64,000 bases of DNA. It comes from Nosocomiicoccus massiliensis. GTDB taxonomy: Bacteria > Bacillota > Bacilli > Staphylococcales > Salinicoccaceae. The DNA lies in NCBI RefSeq assembly GCF_002871345.2, contig NZ_CP136964.1:744001-808000 (forward strand). The letters run 5' to 3'. Below are positions 38,229 through 46,161 of this stretch, one piece after another. The position numbers and the translations under genes are program-made. How positions within the stretch are numbered: the stretch's first letter is position 1; every line of letters starts with the position of its first letter. Below the pieces are notes generated by a model. It worked only from the letters and a program-made list of their open reading frames with translations. It did no database searches and had not been told where the DNA came from.

Positions 38229-39107
38229 TTAGAATTTATCCTCGATAAATAATATTGCTTGTTTCTGATGTTCGATTGCTTTAATTAAATGCTCAGCGAG
38301 TTTTGTCGTCGTAATTGCACCCACTCCACCTGGTACTGGCGTAATGTAACCTGCGACTTCTTTAACCTCGTCGTACGCAACATCTCCGACAAGTTTTCCT
38401 TCTTCGTTAAAGTTAATACCAACGTCGATAACGACAGCACCTGGTTTAACATGCTCTTTACGAATTAAATCTACTGCTCCAGCAGCACTCACAATAACAT
38501 CTGCATTTTTACATTTGTCGACTAAGTCGTCTGTATATAAGTTACACGTCGTTACTGTTGCATCTCTATTCATCATGAGTAACGATAACGGCTTACCAAC
38601 GACTGCACTTGCTCCGACTACTGTTACGTTTTTACCTTTTAAATCGAGGTTGTAGTAATCAAAGAACTCCATCACCGCTGCTGGCGTACATGGTTCTAAA
38701 CGGTCATCTGCGTTCGTTAACACTTTACCTAAGTTCATAACTGTTAACCCATCGATATCTTTAAATGAACGCATTAACTGCGCAGCTCTCGTAATATTAA
38801 TATGTTTTGGAAGTGGTTGTAATAAAAGAATACCGTGGATTGAAAAATCCCAGTTAATCTCTTTAAATTTATCTAAAAATTCCTGTTCAGAAATGTCTTC
38901 AGGAAAATGGAATTGTTTCGTTTCGATACCTAATTTTTGGAATTTTTTTACCGCTGCATTTTCGTAAGAAATTGAATCTTCAAGATCACCAACACGGACA
39001 AAAGCGACTGTCGGTGTAATCCCGTGATTGATAGATTCTTCAACTGCGTTTTTAATTTCTTCAGATAAATGTGCGGCTACTTTTTTGCCATCTAAAATTT
39101 CTGCCAT
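38229..39107 (-). CDS. folD: Methylenetetrahydrofolate dehydrogenase/cyclohydrolase
   Basis: 292 aa bifunctional enzyme interconverting methylene- and formyl-tetrahydrofolate. Motifs: VRVGDLEDSISYENAAVKKFQ with the catalytic Lys, GILLLQPLPKHIN, VTVVGASAVVGKPLSLLMM (NADP site) and PGGVGAITTTKLAEH. The start at 39107 is used because ATGGAGGATTACACA gives a GGAGG ribosome site at proper spacing; the upstream in-frame ATG lies in it. Confidence 0.95.
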   Translation of the reverse strand: MAEILDGKKVAAHLSEEIKNAVEESINHGITPTVAFVRVGDLEDSISYENAAVKKFQKLGIETKQFHFPEDISEQEFLDKFKEINWDFSIHGILLLQPLPKHINITRAAQLMRSFKDIDGLTVMNLGKVLTNADDRLEPCTPAAVMEFFDYYNLDLKGKNVTVVGASAVVGKPLSLLMMNRDATVTTCNLYTDDLVDKCKNADVIVSAAGAVDLIRKEHVKPGAVVIDVGINFNEEGKLVGDVAYDEVKEVAGYITPVPGGVGAITTTKLAEHLIKAIEHQKQAILFIEDKF

Positions 39108-39210
39108 TGTGTAATCCTCCATATTTTATGTTGAGATTATTATACCATAATGACATTTCGATAATAAAAAATAACCATATCAAATAGATATGGTTATTGA
39201 AAACAATTAC

Positions 39211-39360
39211 TTATTTAGTTTCACGGTGAAGTGTAACTTTGTTTAATCTTGGGCTGTATTTTTTAAGCTCGATACGCTCAGGATTGTTTTTCTTGTTTTT
39301 CACTGTGTGGTAGTTACGGTCACCTGTTTCAGTACATTCTAAAATAACTTGTACGCGCAT
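39211..39360 (-). CDS. rpmG: 50S ribosomal protein L33, zinc-independent form
   Basis: 49 aa: [17 protein letters not shown] ... [17 protein letters not shown]. It has one Cys only and lacks the two CxxC pairs of the zinc-binding L33, so it is the zinc-free (C-) paralogue that Firmicutes often use in zinc shortage. The ATG at 39360 has GAGGTG upstream; the longer open frame to 39447 is not used. Its neighbour across the intergenic region is a Zur-box-controlled zinc-binding lipoprotein. Confidence 0.93.
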   Translation of the reverse strand: MRVQVILECTETGDRNYHTVKNKKNNPERIELKKYSPRLNKVTLHRETK

Positions 39361-39509
39361 TATTGTCACCTCTTCAAATAAATTATCGTGTGATTTCTCT
39401 TCAACTGGCCAGTTGATCATCAACGGATGATTACGGTTTTTAATCACTTTATTAATATTACAGTAGACGCCCTAATAATTCAAGTAAATTTCACAAATTT
39501 ATATTTGCT

Positions 39510-39530
39510 AAATCGTAGGCGTTACGATAT
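39510..39530. promoter_or_regulatory. Zur box upstream of the zinc-binding lipoprotein gene
   Basis: AAATCGTAGGCGTTACGATAT-type palindrome: arms ATCGTA (39512-39517) and TACGAT (39523-39528) with a 5-bp spacer, the exact arrangement of the Bacillus/Staphylococcus Zur consensus. It lies 36 bp before the gene start. Confidence 0.82.
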
Positions 39531-39565
39531 ACTAATTTAGAACAAAAACATTGGAGGGAATTATT

Positions 39566-40561
39566 TTGAAATTAAGAGCATTACTAATTTCATTCGTCGC
39601 TATACTTGTTCTCGCTGCTTGTAGTAACGACGCAGCTGACAACAAAGAAAGTGATAACACAGATAGCGACAACAAAAATCTTAAAGTGTATACTACAGTT
39701 TTTCCACTATATAGTATGACTAAAGAAATCGCAGGAGACACGATGGAAGTCGAATCTATTTACCCTAAAAACGTCAACATGCATAACTATGAACCGTCCC
39801 AAAAAGACATTCTAAACTATGCAAAAGGCGATCTTTTCATCTATACAAATCATGAATTAGACCCTGTAGCTAAAAAGATACATGAGACAATCGAAAACGA
39901 CACTGAAGTGTTAGAAGCATTTAACAATGAAGAAGCATTCATCGAAGACGAACATCATCATGACCACGACCATGATCACGATCACGATGCAACTGAAGAT
40001 GAAGATGAACACGACCACGGACACGATCATCACCACCACGGTGAGTTCGACCCACACGTTTGGTTAGATCCAGAACTAGCTACACAAATGGCAGAAAACA
40101 TTAAAGACAAATTAGTTGAAATGAACCCAGACGAAAAAGAAACTTACGAGAAAAACTTTGAATCTTTAAAAGCTGACTTAGAAGAATTATCTAATTCTCT
40201 AGACGAAGCAATGAAAGATAAAAAACGTGATACAGTATATATTTCACACGAGTCTATCGGTTACTTAGCACACAAATACGACTTTAAACAAGTTGGTATT
40301 CACGGATTAAACGACGATGAACCATCACAAAAAGAACTTACTCATATGATTGAAGACATTAAAGAAACGAAAACACCATACATTTTAAGGGAACAAAACG
40401 TTTCTTCACGTCTAACTGACATGATCGGAAAAGAGACAGATGTAGAATTCTTACCGTTCCACAATTTAGAAGCTTTAACTGATAACGATCCAGAAGACTC
40501 AACATATCAAAGTCTGATGAAAGAAAATATCGAAACACTTAAAAAAGCATTACAAGATTAA
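39566..40561 (+). CDS. Zinc ABC transporter substrate-binding lipoprotein (ZnuA/AdcA type)
   Basis: 331 aa cluster-9 metal-binding protein. Signal peptide ending in LVLAAC; a His/Asp-rich loop (HHDHDHDHDHD and GHDHHHHG, about residues 135-165) precedes the conserved FDPHVWLDPELA. Further ligands are in YISHESIGYLAHKYD. TTG at 39566 is the start, with GGAGGG eight bases upstream. Controlled by the Zur box. No permease or ATPase gene adjoins, so it must work with a transporter encoded elsewhere. The His-rich loop favours zinc over manganese. Confidence 0.93.
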   Translation: MKLRALLISFVAILVLAACSNDAADNKESDNTDSDNKNLKVYTTVFPLYSMTKEIAGDTMEVESIYPKNVNMHNYEPSQKDILNYAKGDLFIYTNHELDPVAKKIHETIENDTEVLEAFNNEEAFIEDEHHHDHDHDHDHDATEDEDEHDHGHDHHHHGEFDPHVWLDPELATQMAENIKDKLVEMNPDEKETYEKNFESLKADLEELSNSLDEAMKDKKRDTVYISHESIGYLAHKYDFKQVGIHGLNDDEPSQKELTHMIEDIKETKTPYILREQNVSSRLTDMIGKETDVEFLPFHNLEALTDNDPEDSTYQSLMKENIETLKKALQD

Positions 40562-40566
40562 AAAAA

Positions 40567-40603
40567 CACCCTTTGTTGACTTTTTAAAATCAACAAAGGG
40601 TAT
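40567..40603. terminator. Bidirectional terminator
   Basis: ACCCTTTGTTGA / TCAACAAAGGGT perfect 12-bp stem, with A-rich and T-rich flanks suiting both strands. Confidence 0.85.
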
Positions 40604-40623
40604 TTTTATGTGTGTAAAACGTA

Positions 40624-40785
40624 TTATTGTTCCATTTCTAGGCGGATACGTTCTGTAAATTCTTGGATTTCTTTTACGTCTTTTTTAACGACAAAGTATG
40701 CGACGACTAATCCAATTCCAGTAAATAATGTCAGTACGAGTAATGTTTTAAATAAAAAACCAATTAATCCTTTAATTAAATCCAC
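40624..40785 (-). CDS. Small single-span membrane protein (53 aa)
   Basis: GTG start at 40785 with AGGAGGG just upstream, inside the end of the Nudix gene. Sequence: a hydrophobic helix (LIGFLFKTLLVLTLFTGIGL) then VVKKDVKEIQEFTERIRLEM. The close spacing (4 bp) to the Nudix gene indicates co-transcription. Function unknown; the charged amphipathic tail is cytosolic or coiled. Confidence 0.65.
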   Translation of the reverse strand: MDLIKGLIGFLFKTLLVLTLFTGIGLVVAYFVVKKDVKEIQEFTERIRLEMEQ

Positions 40786-40788
40786 TTG

Positions 40789-41181
40789 TTATCCCTCCTG
40801 AATGATTCGAATCGCAGGTAAGTCTGCGGGTGCTAGTTCTATATTCCCGAGTTCACTACGTTTTAACCATCTTTTTTCAATATGTTCGTTTAATGTTAAA
40901 TTTCCACGTACTACTTTTGAATAGTACGTCGTTAAATTGACGATTCCAAAATCATATTCATAACGCGTCGTCGTAATTTTATCGAGCACTTCGATTTCAG
41001 TATCCATTTCTTCTAACAATTCGCGCTTTAACGCTTCAATTTCATCCTCACCCGCTTCAACTTTCCCTCCTGGGAACTCCCAAAGGTTCGCGAGTGTTTT
41101 ACCAGGAGGTCTTTTTGCGACGAGTATGCGATCTAAATCGTCGACAATTACTGCTGCAACGACGTTAATTTCCTTTTTCAT
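40789..41181 (-). CDS. Nudix hydrolase, MutT-like (8-oxo-dGTP type)
   Basis: 130 aa. The Nudix box GGKVEAGEDEIEALKRELLEEM is complete apart from being given here in parts (G-G-K, R-E, E-E). The N-terminus VVAAVIVDDLDRILVAKRP and NLWEFPGGK are typical of MutT/YvcI proteins that clean oxidised nucleotides. It overlaps the end of the CxxC membrane protein gene by 17 bases. Confidence 0.92.
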   Translation of the reverse strand: MKKEINVVAAVIVDDLDRILVAKRPPGKTLANLWEFPGGKVEAGEDEIEALKRELLEEMDTEIEVLDKITTTRYEYDFGIVNLTTYYSKVVRGNLTLNEHIEKRWLKRSELGNIELAPADLPAIRIIQEG

Positions 41182-41518
41182 TTGACTTATCCTTTATATT
41201 GTAATGTATTTCTTCGAACCTGACTGTAAGTGGTACGAAGATAAACGTATAAACAAAAAACAGAAATAACACAATAATGATTCGTGTCGAATTTAATATC
41301 GGTAAATTCGGAACGATAAAAACGATTGAAATAATAAGTAAAGCGAGTGCGATATACTCAAACACAACAGATTTTGTCGATGGTTCTATATATTCTTTAC
41401 AATTTGGACAACGCGTTCTAGATCTCGGCTTAATCATATAGCCGAGCAACTTCTCTTTATATGTCCATTTATGATGGCAATGCGGACATACGGCCGTATG
41501 AAACTCTTTTTTTGCCAC
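41165..41518 (-). CDS. CXXC-X20-CXXC type membrane protein
   Basis: 117 aa. An N-terminal zinc-ribbon-like pair (CPHC and CPNC, 22 residues apart, with KWTYKEKLLGYMIKPRSRTR between) is followed by two membrane helices (FEYIALALLIISIVFIVPN and IIIVLFLFFVYTFIFVPLTV). The family is a Bacillales protein of unknown function. It overlaps the mutT start. Confidence 0.8.
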   Translation of the reverse strand: MAKKEFHTAVCPHCHHKWTYKEKLLGYMIKPRSRTRCPNCKEYIEPSTKSVVFEYIALALLIISIVFIVPNLPILNSTRIIIVLFLFFVYTFIFVPLTVRFEEIHYNIKDKSNEKGN

Positions 41519-41586
41519 TTGAATCCCCCATTTTTTTACACTGTTTATGCTAATATAATAAGTATCATAGTTAAGGAGTGCTTATA

Positions 41587-41796
41587 TTGAAAATCGAGTT
41601 ACGTAAATCACTAAATACGATTCTTATCATTATTGCATTGGCTGTTATTTATAGATTCAGTTTGCCTTATTTACCTGGAGTTTTTAAATTCGCAGTACTC
41701 GTTTTATTCGTACTCATCGCTTTAATGTCGATTATGAGTGTATTTAAACGAGAATACGATGAAAACCCGTTCGAACGAAAAAACAATGACGAGTAA
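41587..41796 (+). CDS. Small membrane protein (69 aa)
   Basis: TTG start at 41587 with AAGGAG ten bases upstream; an upstream GTG overlaps it. Two helices (LNTILIIIALAVIYRFSLPYL and FKFAVLVLFVLIALMSIMSVF) and a charged tail. Its stop directly abuts the stop of the convergent peptidase gene. Unknown function. Confidence 0.65.
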   Translation: MKIELRKSLNTILIIIALAVIYRFSLPYLPGVFKFAVLVLFVLIALMSIMSVFKREYDENPFERKNNDE

Positions 41797-42639
41797 TTAT
41801 TCGACTCTATCGCCTTGTTTAAGACTCTCAAAGTCTTTAAAACGAATGCGTATAGAGTCTTTATTTAATTCTTTGTCGCTCATTACTTGAAAATGTAAGT
41901 GTGGCAATGTCGTCGCGCCACTATTTCCAACTTGTCCAACGATTTCTCCAGTAACGACACTATCTCCTACGTCAACTTTTACACTATCCTTTTTTAAATG
42001 TGCAAGTAAACTATATTCTCCGTTTTCGTGCTCGATGATTACATAGTTTCCTGACGGCTCATCTTGATTCACGATGCCAATTTGGTTATCTTTAACATCA
42101 CGCTTAACGTCAACGACTACTCCGTCTAGCGGTGCAAGTACATCATTTCCAAAGACGAAGTACGCATTTAAATCACCGGGGTCACCGTTATGGTGATAAA
42201 ACTCAACCATGTTCGTTAAATCATACGCATAGCGTTGATTCTCTGTTCTGTAATGATAGTTGTGAAACACGTCTGTACCACCTGCAGACACAACTGCTTC
42301 TTCTAGTGGTAGTGCATACTCATTTTTTGTCCAAACGTCATCCGTATCGTACTTTTCATTTAAGTAAAGTTCAATACCGATGATCTCGTTATCATCTGTA
42401 AACGCTGCAGTAAGACTATGTGTTTCATCATCATTGACATAAAAATATCGATTAAAATTCATCGTTAACTTATTGTGATATTTTTGATGAAGATCTCCCG
42501 CTTCACGATGAAAGATTTGTAACGATTCGACAAATCTTGATTCTTCAGTATTTTGTTTAAACGGTTCAAATGCTGTGTCATAGATTTCTTTAAACTTCTC
42601 ACTATTAAAATATTCTACAAATGTATCTGGTGTTACCAT
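41797..42639 (-). CDS. M23-family metallopeptidase without signal peptide
   Basis: 280 aa. A C-terminal LytM-like domain (about 140-270) has NQRYAYDL (second zinc ligand Asp), FGNDVLAPLDGVVV, GNYVIIEHENGEYSLLAHL and the HLHFQV (HxH) motif. The N-terminal 110 residues form an alpha-beta domain without known match. No signal peptide or membrane helix is seen, so export or an intracellular role is open. Such enzymes usually cut cell-wall peptide cross-links. Confidence 0.85.
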   Translation of the reverse strand: MVTPDTFVEYFNSEKFKEIYDTAFEPFKQNTEESRFVESLQIFHREAGDLHQKYHNKLTMNFNRYFYVNDDETHSLTAAFTDDNEIIGIELYLNEKYDTDDVWTKNEYALPLEEAVVSAGGTDVFHNYHYRTENQRYAYDLTNMVEFYHHNGDPGDLNAYFVFGNDVLAPLDGVVVDVKRDVKDNQIGIVNQDEPSGNYVIIEHENGEYSLLAHLKKDSVKVDVGDSVVTGEIVGQVGNSGATTLPHLHFQVMSDKELNKDSIRIRFKDFESLKQGDRVE

Positions 42640-42655
42640 GAAGTCACGTCCCTTT

Positions 42656-43573
42656 TTAATGATTTAATTTGTTTAACGTTTGTATTAACTCTTTAGACTG
42701 AAACTCGATAGATTGTAAATCGTTCGGTCTAAAATTATCGATATCCATAAATATCACTTGTTCGACATTTATGTCAAACGCTTTCGCAAGAGCCTCTTTT
42801 TTATTATCATTATTTAAGTCATCTGTCGCGACAAATAAATAATCGAGTTTCGCAGCACTGTAATCTTCAGTCTCGTATATTTTATAGTCATCACTTTCTA
42901 GTATACGTTTAATATACTTTGGTTGACTAAATCCTAGTACATCATATACTGCTTCAGTTCCAAAGCTTGAAAACTTCGGCCTTAAATAATACGTATCATC
43001 TTCATCGACAATTACTGCAGCATTCATATCGAGCACTTGTTGATTTAACTGACTACGAAGTGTAGACATTTTTTCTAAAAACTCATCCGCAATAAGTTTG
43101 GCTTCTTCTTCTTTATTTAACATGACACCTAAATAATAAAAATGCGTTAAATAAATTCGCTTTTTATATGGATTAAATGCGCTCGTAATATATCGCATTT
43201 CAATTGTTGGTGCGTAATCTCTATATGTCGCAGAATACTCATCTGGAGCATACGTGACGATTAAATCTGGATCTAATGACTCTACTGTTTCAAAATCACC
43301 AGGTTCAATAAAAGTCGCATCTAACTTCTCTTCTACTAACTCTGAACCTTTAAGCTGAGAGTTAACACCTACTGGCTCTACACCGAGCAGTTCAGCATTT
43401 AATGGGTCTGCTGCACGAAATAATACAGGTCGCTTAATTTCTTTATTTAGTTCTAAGTGTCCTGCTTGTTCAGTTGTAATGACACGTGTATTTTCGTCAC
43501 TACTCACTTCCTGATATGTACTACAACCAGCTAATAGTATGGTTGCAGATAACGTCAATAATCTTTTTTTCAT
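42656..43573 (-). CDS. FecB/BtuF-type substrate-binding lipoprotein
   Basis: 305 aa. Signal peptide with lipobox LAGC (MKKRLLTLSATILLAGC). Fe3+-siderophore binding fold with ATFIEPGDFETVESLDPDLIVTY, a long central helix (EEEAKLIADEFLEKMSTL) and YDVLGFSQPKYIKRI. It would capture a siderophore, haem or cobalamin outside the cell; no permease genes adjoin. Start overlaps the upstream vanZ-like gene by four bases. Confidence 0.85.
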   Translation of the reverse strand: MKKRLLTLSATILLAGCSTYQEVSSDENTRVITTEQAGHLELNKEIKRPVLFRAADPLNAELLGVEPVGVNSQLKGSELVEEKLDATFIEPGDFETVESLDPDLIVTYAPDEYSATYRDYAPTIEMRYITSAFNPYKKRIYLTHFYYLGVMLNKEEEAKLIADEFLEKMSTLRSQLNQQVLDMNAAVIVDEDDTYYLRPKFSSFGTEAVYDVLGFSQPKYIKRILESDDYKIYETEDYSAAKLDYLFVATDDLNNDNKKEALAKAFDINVEQVIFMDIDNFRPNDLQSIEFQSKELIQTLNKLNH

Positions 43574-44121
43574 GATTTATCCCTACTAATATAATTGAAT
43601 ATAAAGTACTCGAGCTTTCTAAAAAAGTATGCGAGTATGATTCCGACTAACGTTCCCGTGACGTTTAAAATAACGTCGTCGATGTTCGTCGTACGTCCGA
43701 GCGGTAAAATATATTGAATCGTCTCAATCGACATTGAAAACAAGCATCCAAATATACTCGTCAACCATTCCTTTTTCGTCATTAAATAGACGAAAAATCC
43801 AAACGGCACAAATAATACGATATTCATAACTAAATTATTAAAAATCGCCTCATCTGTACCATAATAATACAGCTCTCTCATCGACTGAAACGGTACGACG
43901 TTCATCGTGTGTCCCTGTAGACTTGTCGGCATCATCGTAATTAATAGTATACCAATAACACTCATCATTATGCCTATAAAGACGGTAAAATCTTTAAATT
44001 TATTATAATCATTTAACCGGTGATTGAACTTTCCATTGAAATAAATTGCGAATAAAAGCAATATGACAATACAAATGAAAAAAACCGGAATGACAGGCCA
44101 AAACGCTTTAATTAAAATCAA
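43570..44121 (-). CDS. VanZ-family membrane protein
   Basis: 183 aa with five predicted helices. The VanZ core includes NVVPFQSM, NLVMNIVLFVPFGFFVYL, SIETIQYILPLGRTTNIDDVILNVTG and GIILAYFF. VanZ-like proteins confer low-level teicoplanin or lipopeptide tolerance in some hosts, but most chromosomal members have no assigned function. Operon with the binding lipoprotein downstream. Confidence 0.88.
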   Translation of the reverse strand: MILIKAFWPVIPVFFICIVILLLFAIYFNGKFNHRLNDYNKFKDFTVFIGIMMSVIGILLITMMPTSLQGHTMNVVPFQSMRELYYYGTDEAIFNNLVMNIVLFVPFGFFVYLMTKKEWLTSIFGCLFSMSIETIQYILPLGRTTNIDDVILNVTGTLVGIILAYFFRKLEYFIFNYISRDKS

Positions 44122-44200
44122 TGTAACAAATCTCCAATTTTATTTATGGACTGACTATACCATATTATTTTGACATGAGTATATCAATTTAAAAAGAAAA

Positions 44201-44224
44201 GACATTGAGATAAATCTCAATGTC
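44201..44224 (-). terminator. Terminator of the MFS gene
   Basis: GACATTGAGA / TCTCAATGTC perfect 10-bp stem, loop TAAA, followed on the minus strand by TTTTCTTTTT. Confidence 0.85.
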
Positions 44225-44254
44225 ATTGTGTGTAAGTCATAGTTTATTTGCATA

Positions 44255-45511
44255 TCATAGCACTTCACTCCTTTTTTGTATCATGTTTGTGATACTTTCT
44301 AACTTTCTAATTGATGTATTAAATATCCAATACATCGCTACTAATACAAAAAGCATAGAGAAGGTAGCCATTGCTATTTTAACTCCAAAATAATTTCCAA
44401 TAATTCCACCAGTAAGAGCTCCTAAAGGAGCGAGTGTCGTAGAAATACCAATCATAGAACCCATAGCTACCCCTACTTTTTCTGGTGCTACAATTAATTG
44501 AACGATGGTTTGTGAAAACACATTTAATACTCCTACAATTAACCATCCAATAAAGAATAGAATCAATGAAGTAATTATATTTATTTGAGAATTACCACTG
44601 ATGAATGTCATAGCGAACCATAATATTCCGATGCTCATAATTCCAATAATATAAAAATGACCTAACAAAATACTTTGTGATTTCTTTTTTCCGGCAATAA
44701 TTGCACCAATTAACACCCCAAACCCCATAGTAGATAGTAAAAAACTATAGTGAATTTCATTTATAGCAAATACAGGAAGATTTGCAAAAATACCTGTTGA
44801 TGCAAAGTTAATAAATATTACACCTACTAACAATGGAAATAAAGTTTCTTCTTTCCAGAGTGACAACCCATTCTTTAATTGTTTAAAATGATTCACTAAT
44901 TTAAATCGATTGCTTTTAGAACTAGTTTTTATATTTTGATTTAATTTTGAAATCAAGCTACTTAACAATATAAACACGATCGTGTTAATTAAGAATGTCG
45001 CACTGTTGATGTAATACATAGTGAAAATTCCAAATATAGTAATTAAAAGCCCTGCAATCGCATTAAATAATGCATCACTACCCTGATACGCTGCTGTAAA
45101 TAAAGAGTTTGCCTTAACCAATTCTTCTTCATTCAATAATTTAGGTAAAATCGAAACTTGCGCCGGATAAATAATTTGATTTATCAAACTTATAACAAAC
45201 ATAATAATAAATATATAAGACACTTTTAGAAGTTCTAGATGATTTAGTAATGGTATAAGTATTAATAATATCGCTTGAATAAATTGTGATCCAATTAAGT
45301 ATCTTTTTAAGTTAATTTGATCGAGTAAAGGACTAAATAATACTTGTATAATAGCTGCTGATGAAGTAATAAATAATGCAAGACCAGTGTAAAGTGCTGA
45401 TCCTGTCATCGAATAGACTAATAACATAGTTGCGATGCTATATAGACTGTCTCCAAAATTTGCTATAAGACGACCAACGAGTAAAATGTTAAAATCTTTA
45501 TTTTTAATCAT
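44255..45511 (-). CDS. MFS efflux transporter (DHA3-like)
   Basis: 418 aa, twelve hydrophobic helices. The N-terminus RLIANFGDSLYSIATMLLVY and the loop DQINLKRYLIGSQFIQ are typical of DHA3/MFS_3 drug or macrolide exporters. GALTGGIIGNYFGVK lies in the C-terminal half. It is downstream of an ArsR-type regulator and has its own copy of the candidate operator just upstream. The substrate is unknown. Ribosome site AAGGAGAG. Confidence 0.88.
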   Translation of the reverse strand: MIKNKDFNILLVGRLIANFGDSLYSIATMLLVYSMTGSALYTGLALFITSSAAIIQVLFSPLLDQINLKRYLIGSQFIQAILLILIPLLNHLELLKVSYIFIIMFVISLINQIIYPAQVSILPKLLNEEELVKANSLFTAAYQGSDALFNAIAGLLITIFGIFTMYYINSATFLINTIVFILLSSLISKLNQNIKTSSKSNRFKLVNHFKQLKNGLSLWKEETLFPLLVGVIFINFASTGIFANLPVFAINEIHYSFLLSTMGFGVLIGAIIAGKKKSQSILLGHFYIIGIMSIGILWFAMTFISGNSQINIITSLILFFIGWLIVGVLNVFSQTIVQLIVAPEKVGVAMGSMIGISTTLAPLGALTGGIIGNYFGVKIAMATFSMLFVLVAMYWIFNTSIRKLESITNMIQKRSEVL

Positions 45512-45534
45512 AACAAACTCTCCTTTAAGATTTT

Positions 45535-45559
45535 GAACGTTTAAATTTATTTGAATGTT
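45535..45559. promoter_or_regulatory. Candidate operator B, upstream of the MFS gene
   Basis: GAACGTT ... GAATGTT imperfect palindrome. It shares the pattern AACGTT, AAATT, AATGTTAGG with the site before the ArsR gene at 46015-46038. Confidence 0.6.
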
Positions 45560-45570
45560 AGGCTATAAAA

Positions 45571-45591
45571 TTAACCCATGTATTGGGTTAA
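45571..45591. repeat. Hairpin overlapping the ArsR gene stop
   Basis: TTAACCCA / TGGGTTAA, 8-bp perfect stem, 5-nt loop. It may weaken read-through from the regulator into the MFS gene, or be a second regulator site. Confidence 0.45.
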
Positions 45592-46004
45592 CTTTCTAAT
45601 ACGATAAATTGGTGCACTCCATCATTACTACCGTACTTTTCTATCAATTGTTTAAATTCTTTAATGAACATGTCGTATTCATCTGCTTTAACTGAGAAAT
45701 TCTCATGTGTTGTATCAGTAAATTGGCTAAATATATTAATATCTGGAATAAATGCTTTAGCAACTGGCAAATAAAATTTTTGAACAATCCCATTTACAAC
45801 TTCCGTTTTTTCTACTTTAATAAACCCTCTCTTTTCCAACTCATTAAGATGGTAGTAAATCTTCAATCCCTTTTCATTCAATATTTTAGAAAGTTCTTGT
45901 CCTGATTTAGCCACGTTTCCAAGGGTTAGCAAAATATTAACTCTAAAAGGATCACTTAAAACTTTTAAATCCTCAATATTTTTAATACGATGTACTTCAT
46001 CCAT
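45588..46004 (-). CDS. ArsR-family winged-helix regulator
   Basis: 138 aa. Winged helix with LKVLSDPFRVNILLTLGNVAKSGQELSKIL and KIYYHLNELEKRGFI (recognition helix). There are no paired cysteines for metal sensing; the C-terminal ~60 residues are alpha-helical and may bind a drug. The ATG at 46004 is preferred because AGGTG precedes it. Its operator-like palindrome overlaps the region just upstream, so it likely represses itself and the MFS exporter. Confidence 0.87.
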   Translation of the reverse strand: MDEVHRIKNIEDLKVLSDPFRVNILLTLGNVAKSGQELSKILNEKGLKIYYHLNELEKRGFIKVEKTEVVNGIVQKFYLPVAKAFIPDINIFSQFTDTTHENFSVKADEYDMFIKEFKQLIEKYGSNDGVHQFIVLES

Positions 46005-46014
46005 GTTTTCACCT

Positions 46015-46038
46015 AACATTCTATTTAATTTGAACGTT
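46015..46038. promoter_or_regulatory. Candidate operator A, upstream of the ArsR gene
   Basis: AACATTC ... GAACGTT imperfect palindrome 10 bp upstream of the start. Together with site B it suggests the regulator's recognition half-site AAC(G/A)TTC. Confidence 0.6.
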
Positions 46039-46098
46039 AAAATTATAATACACGACAAATTATAAATTGTCAACTCAATAATCCTTTCTTAACAAAAA

Positions 46099-46135
46099 AC
46101 TGTAGATCAAGTCGATATCCGACTTAATCTACAGT
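46099..46135 (-). terminator. Terminator of the heterodimeric ABC operon
   Basis: ACTGTAGAT ... ATCTACAGT with inner AAGTCG/CGACTT pairing, followed on the minus strand by TTTTTTGTT. Confidence 0.85.
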
Positions 46136-46161
46136 CTAAAATTCTGAGAATAACCTCAATC

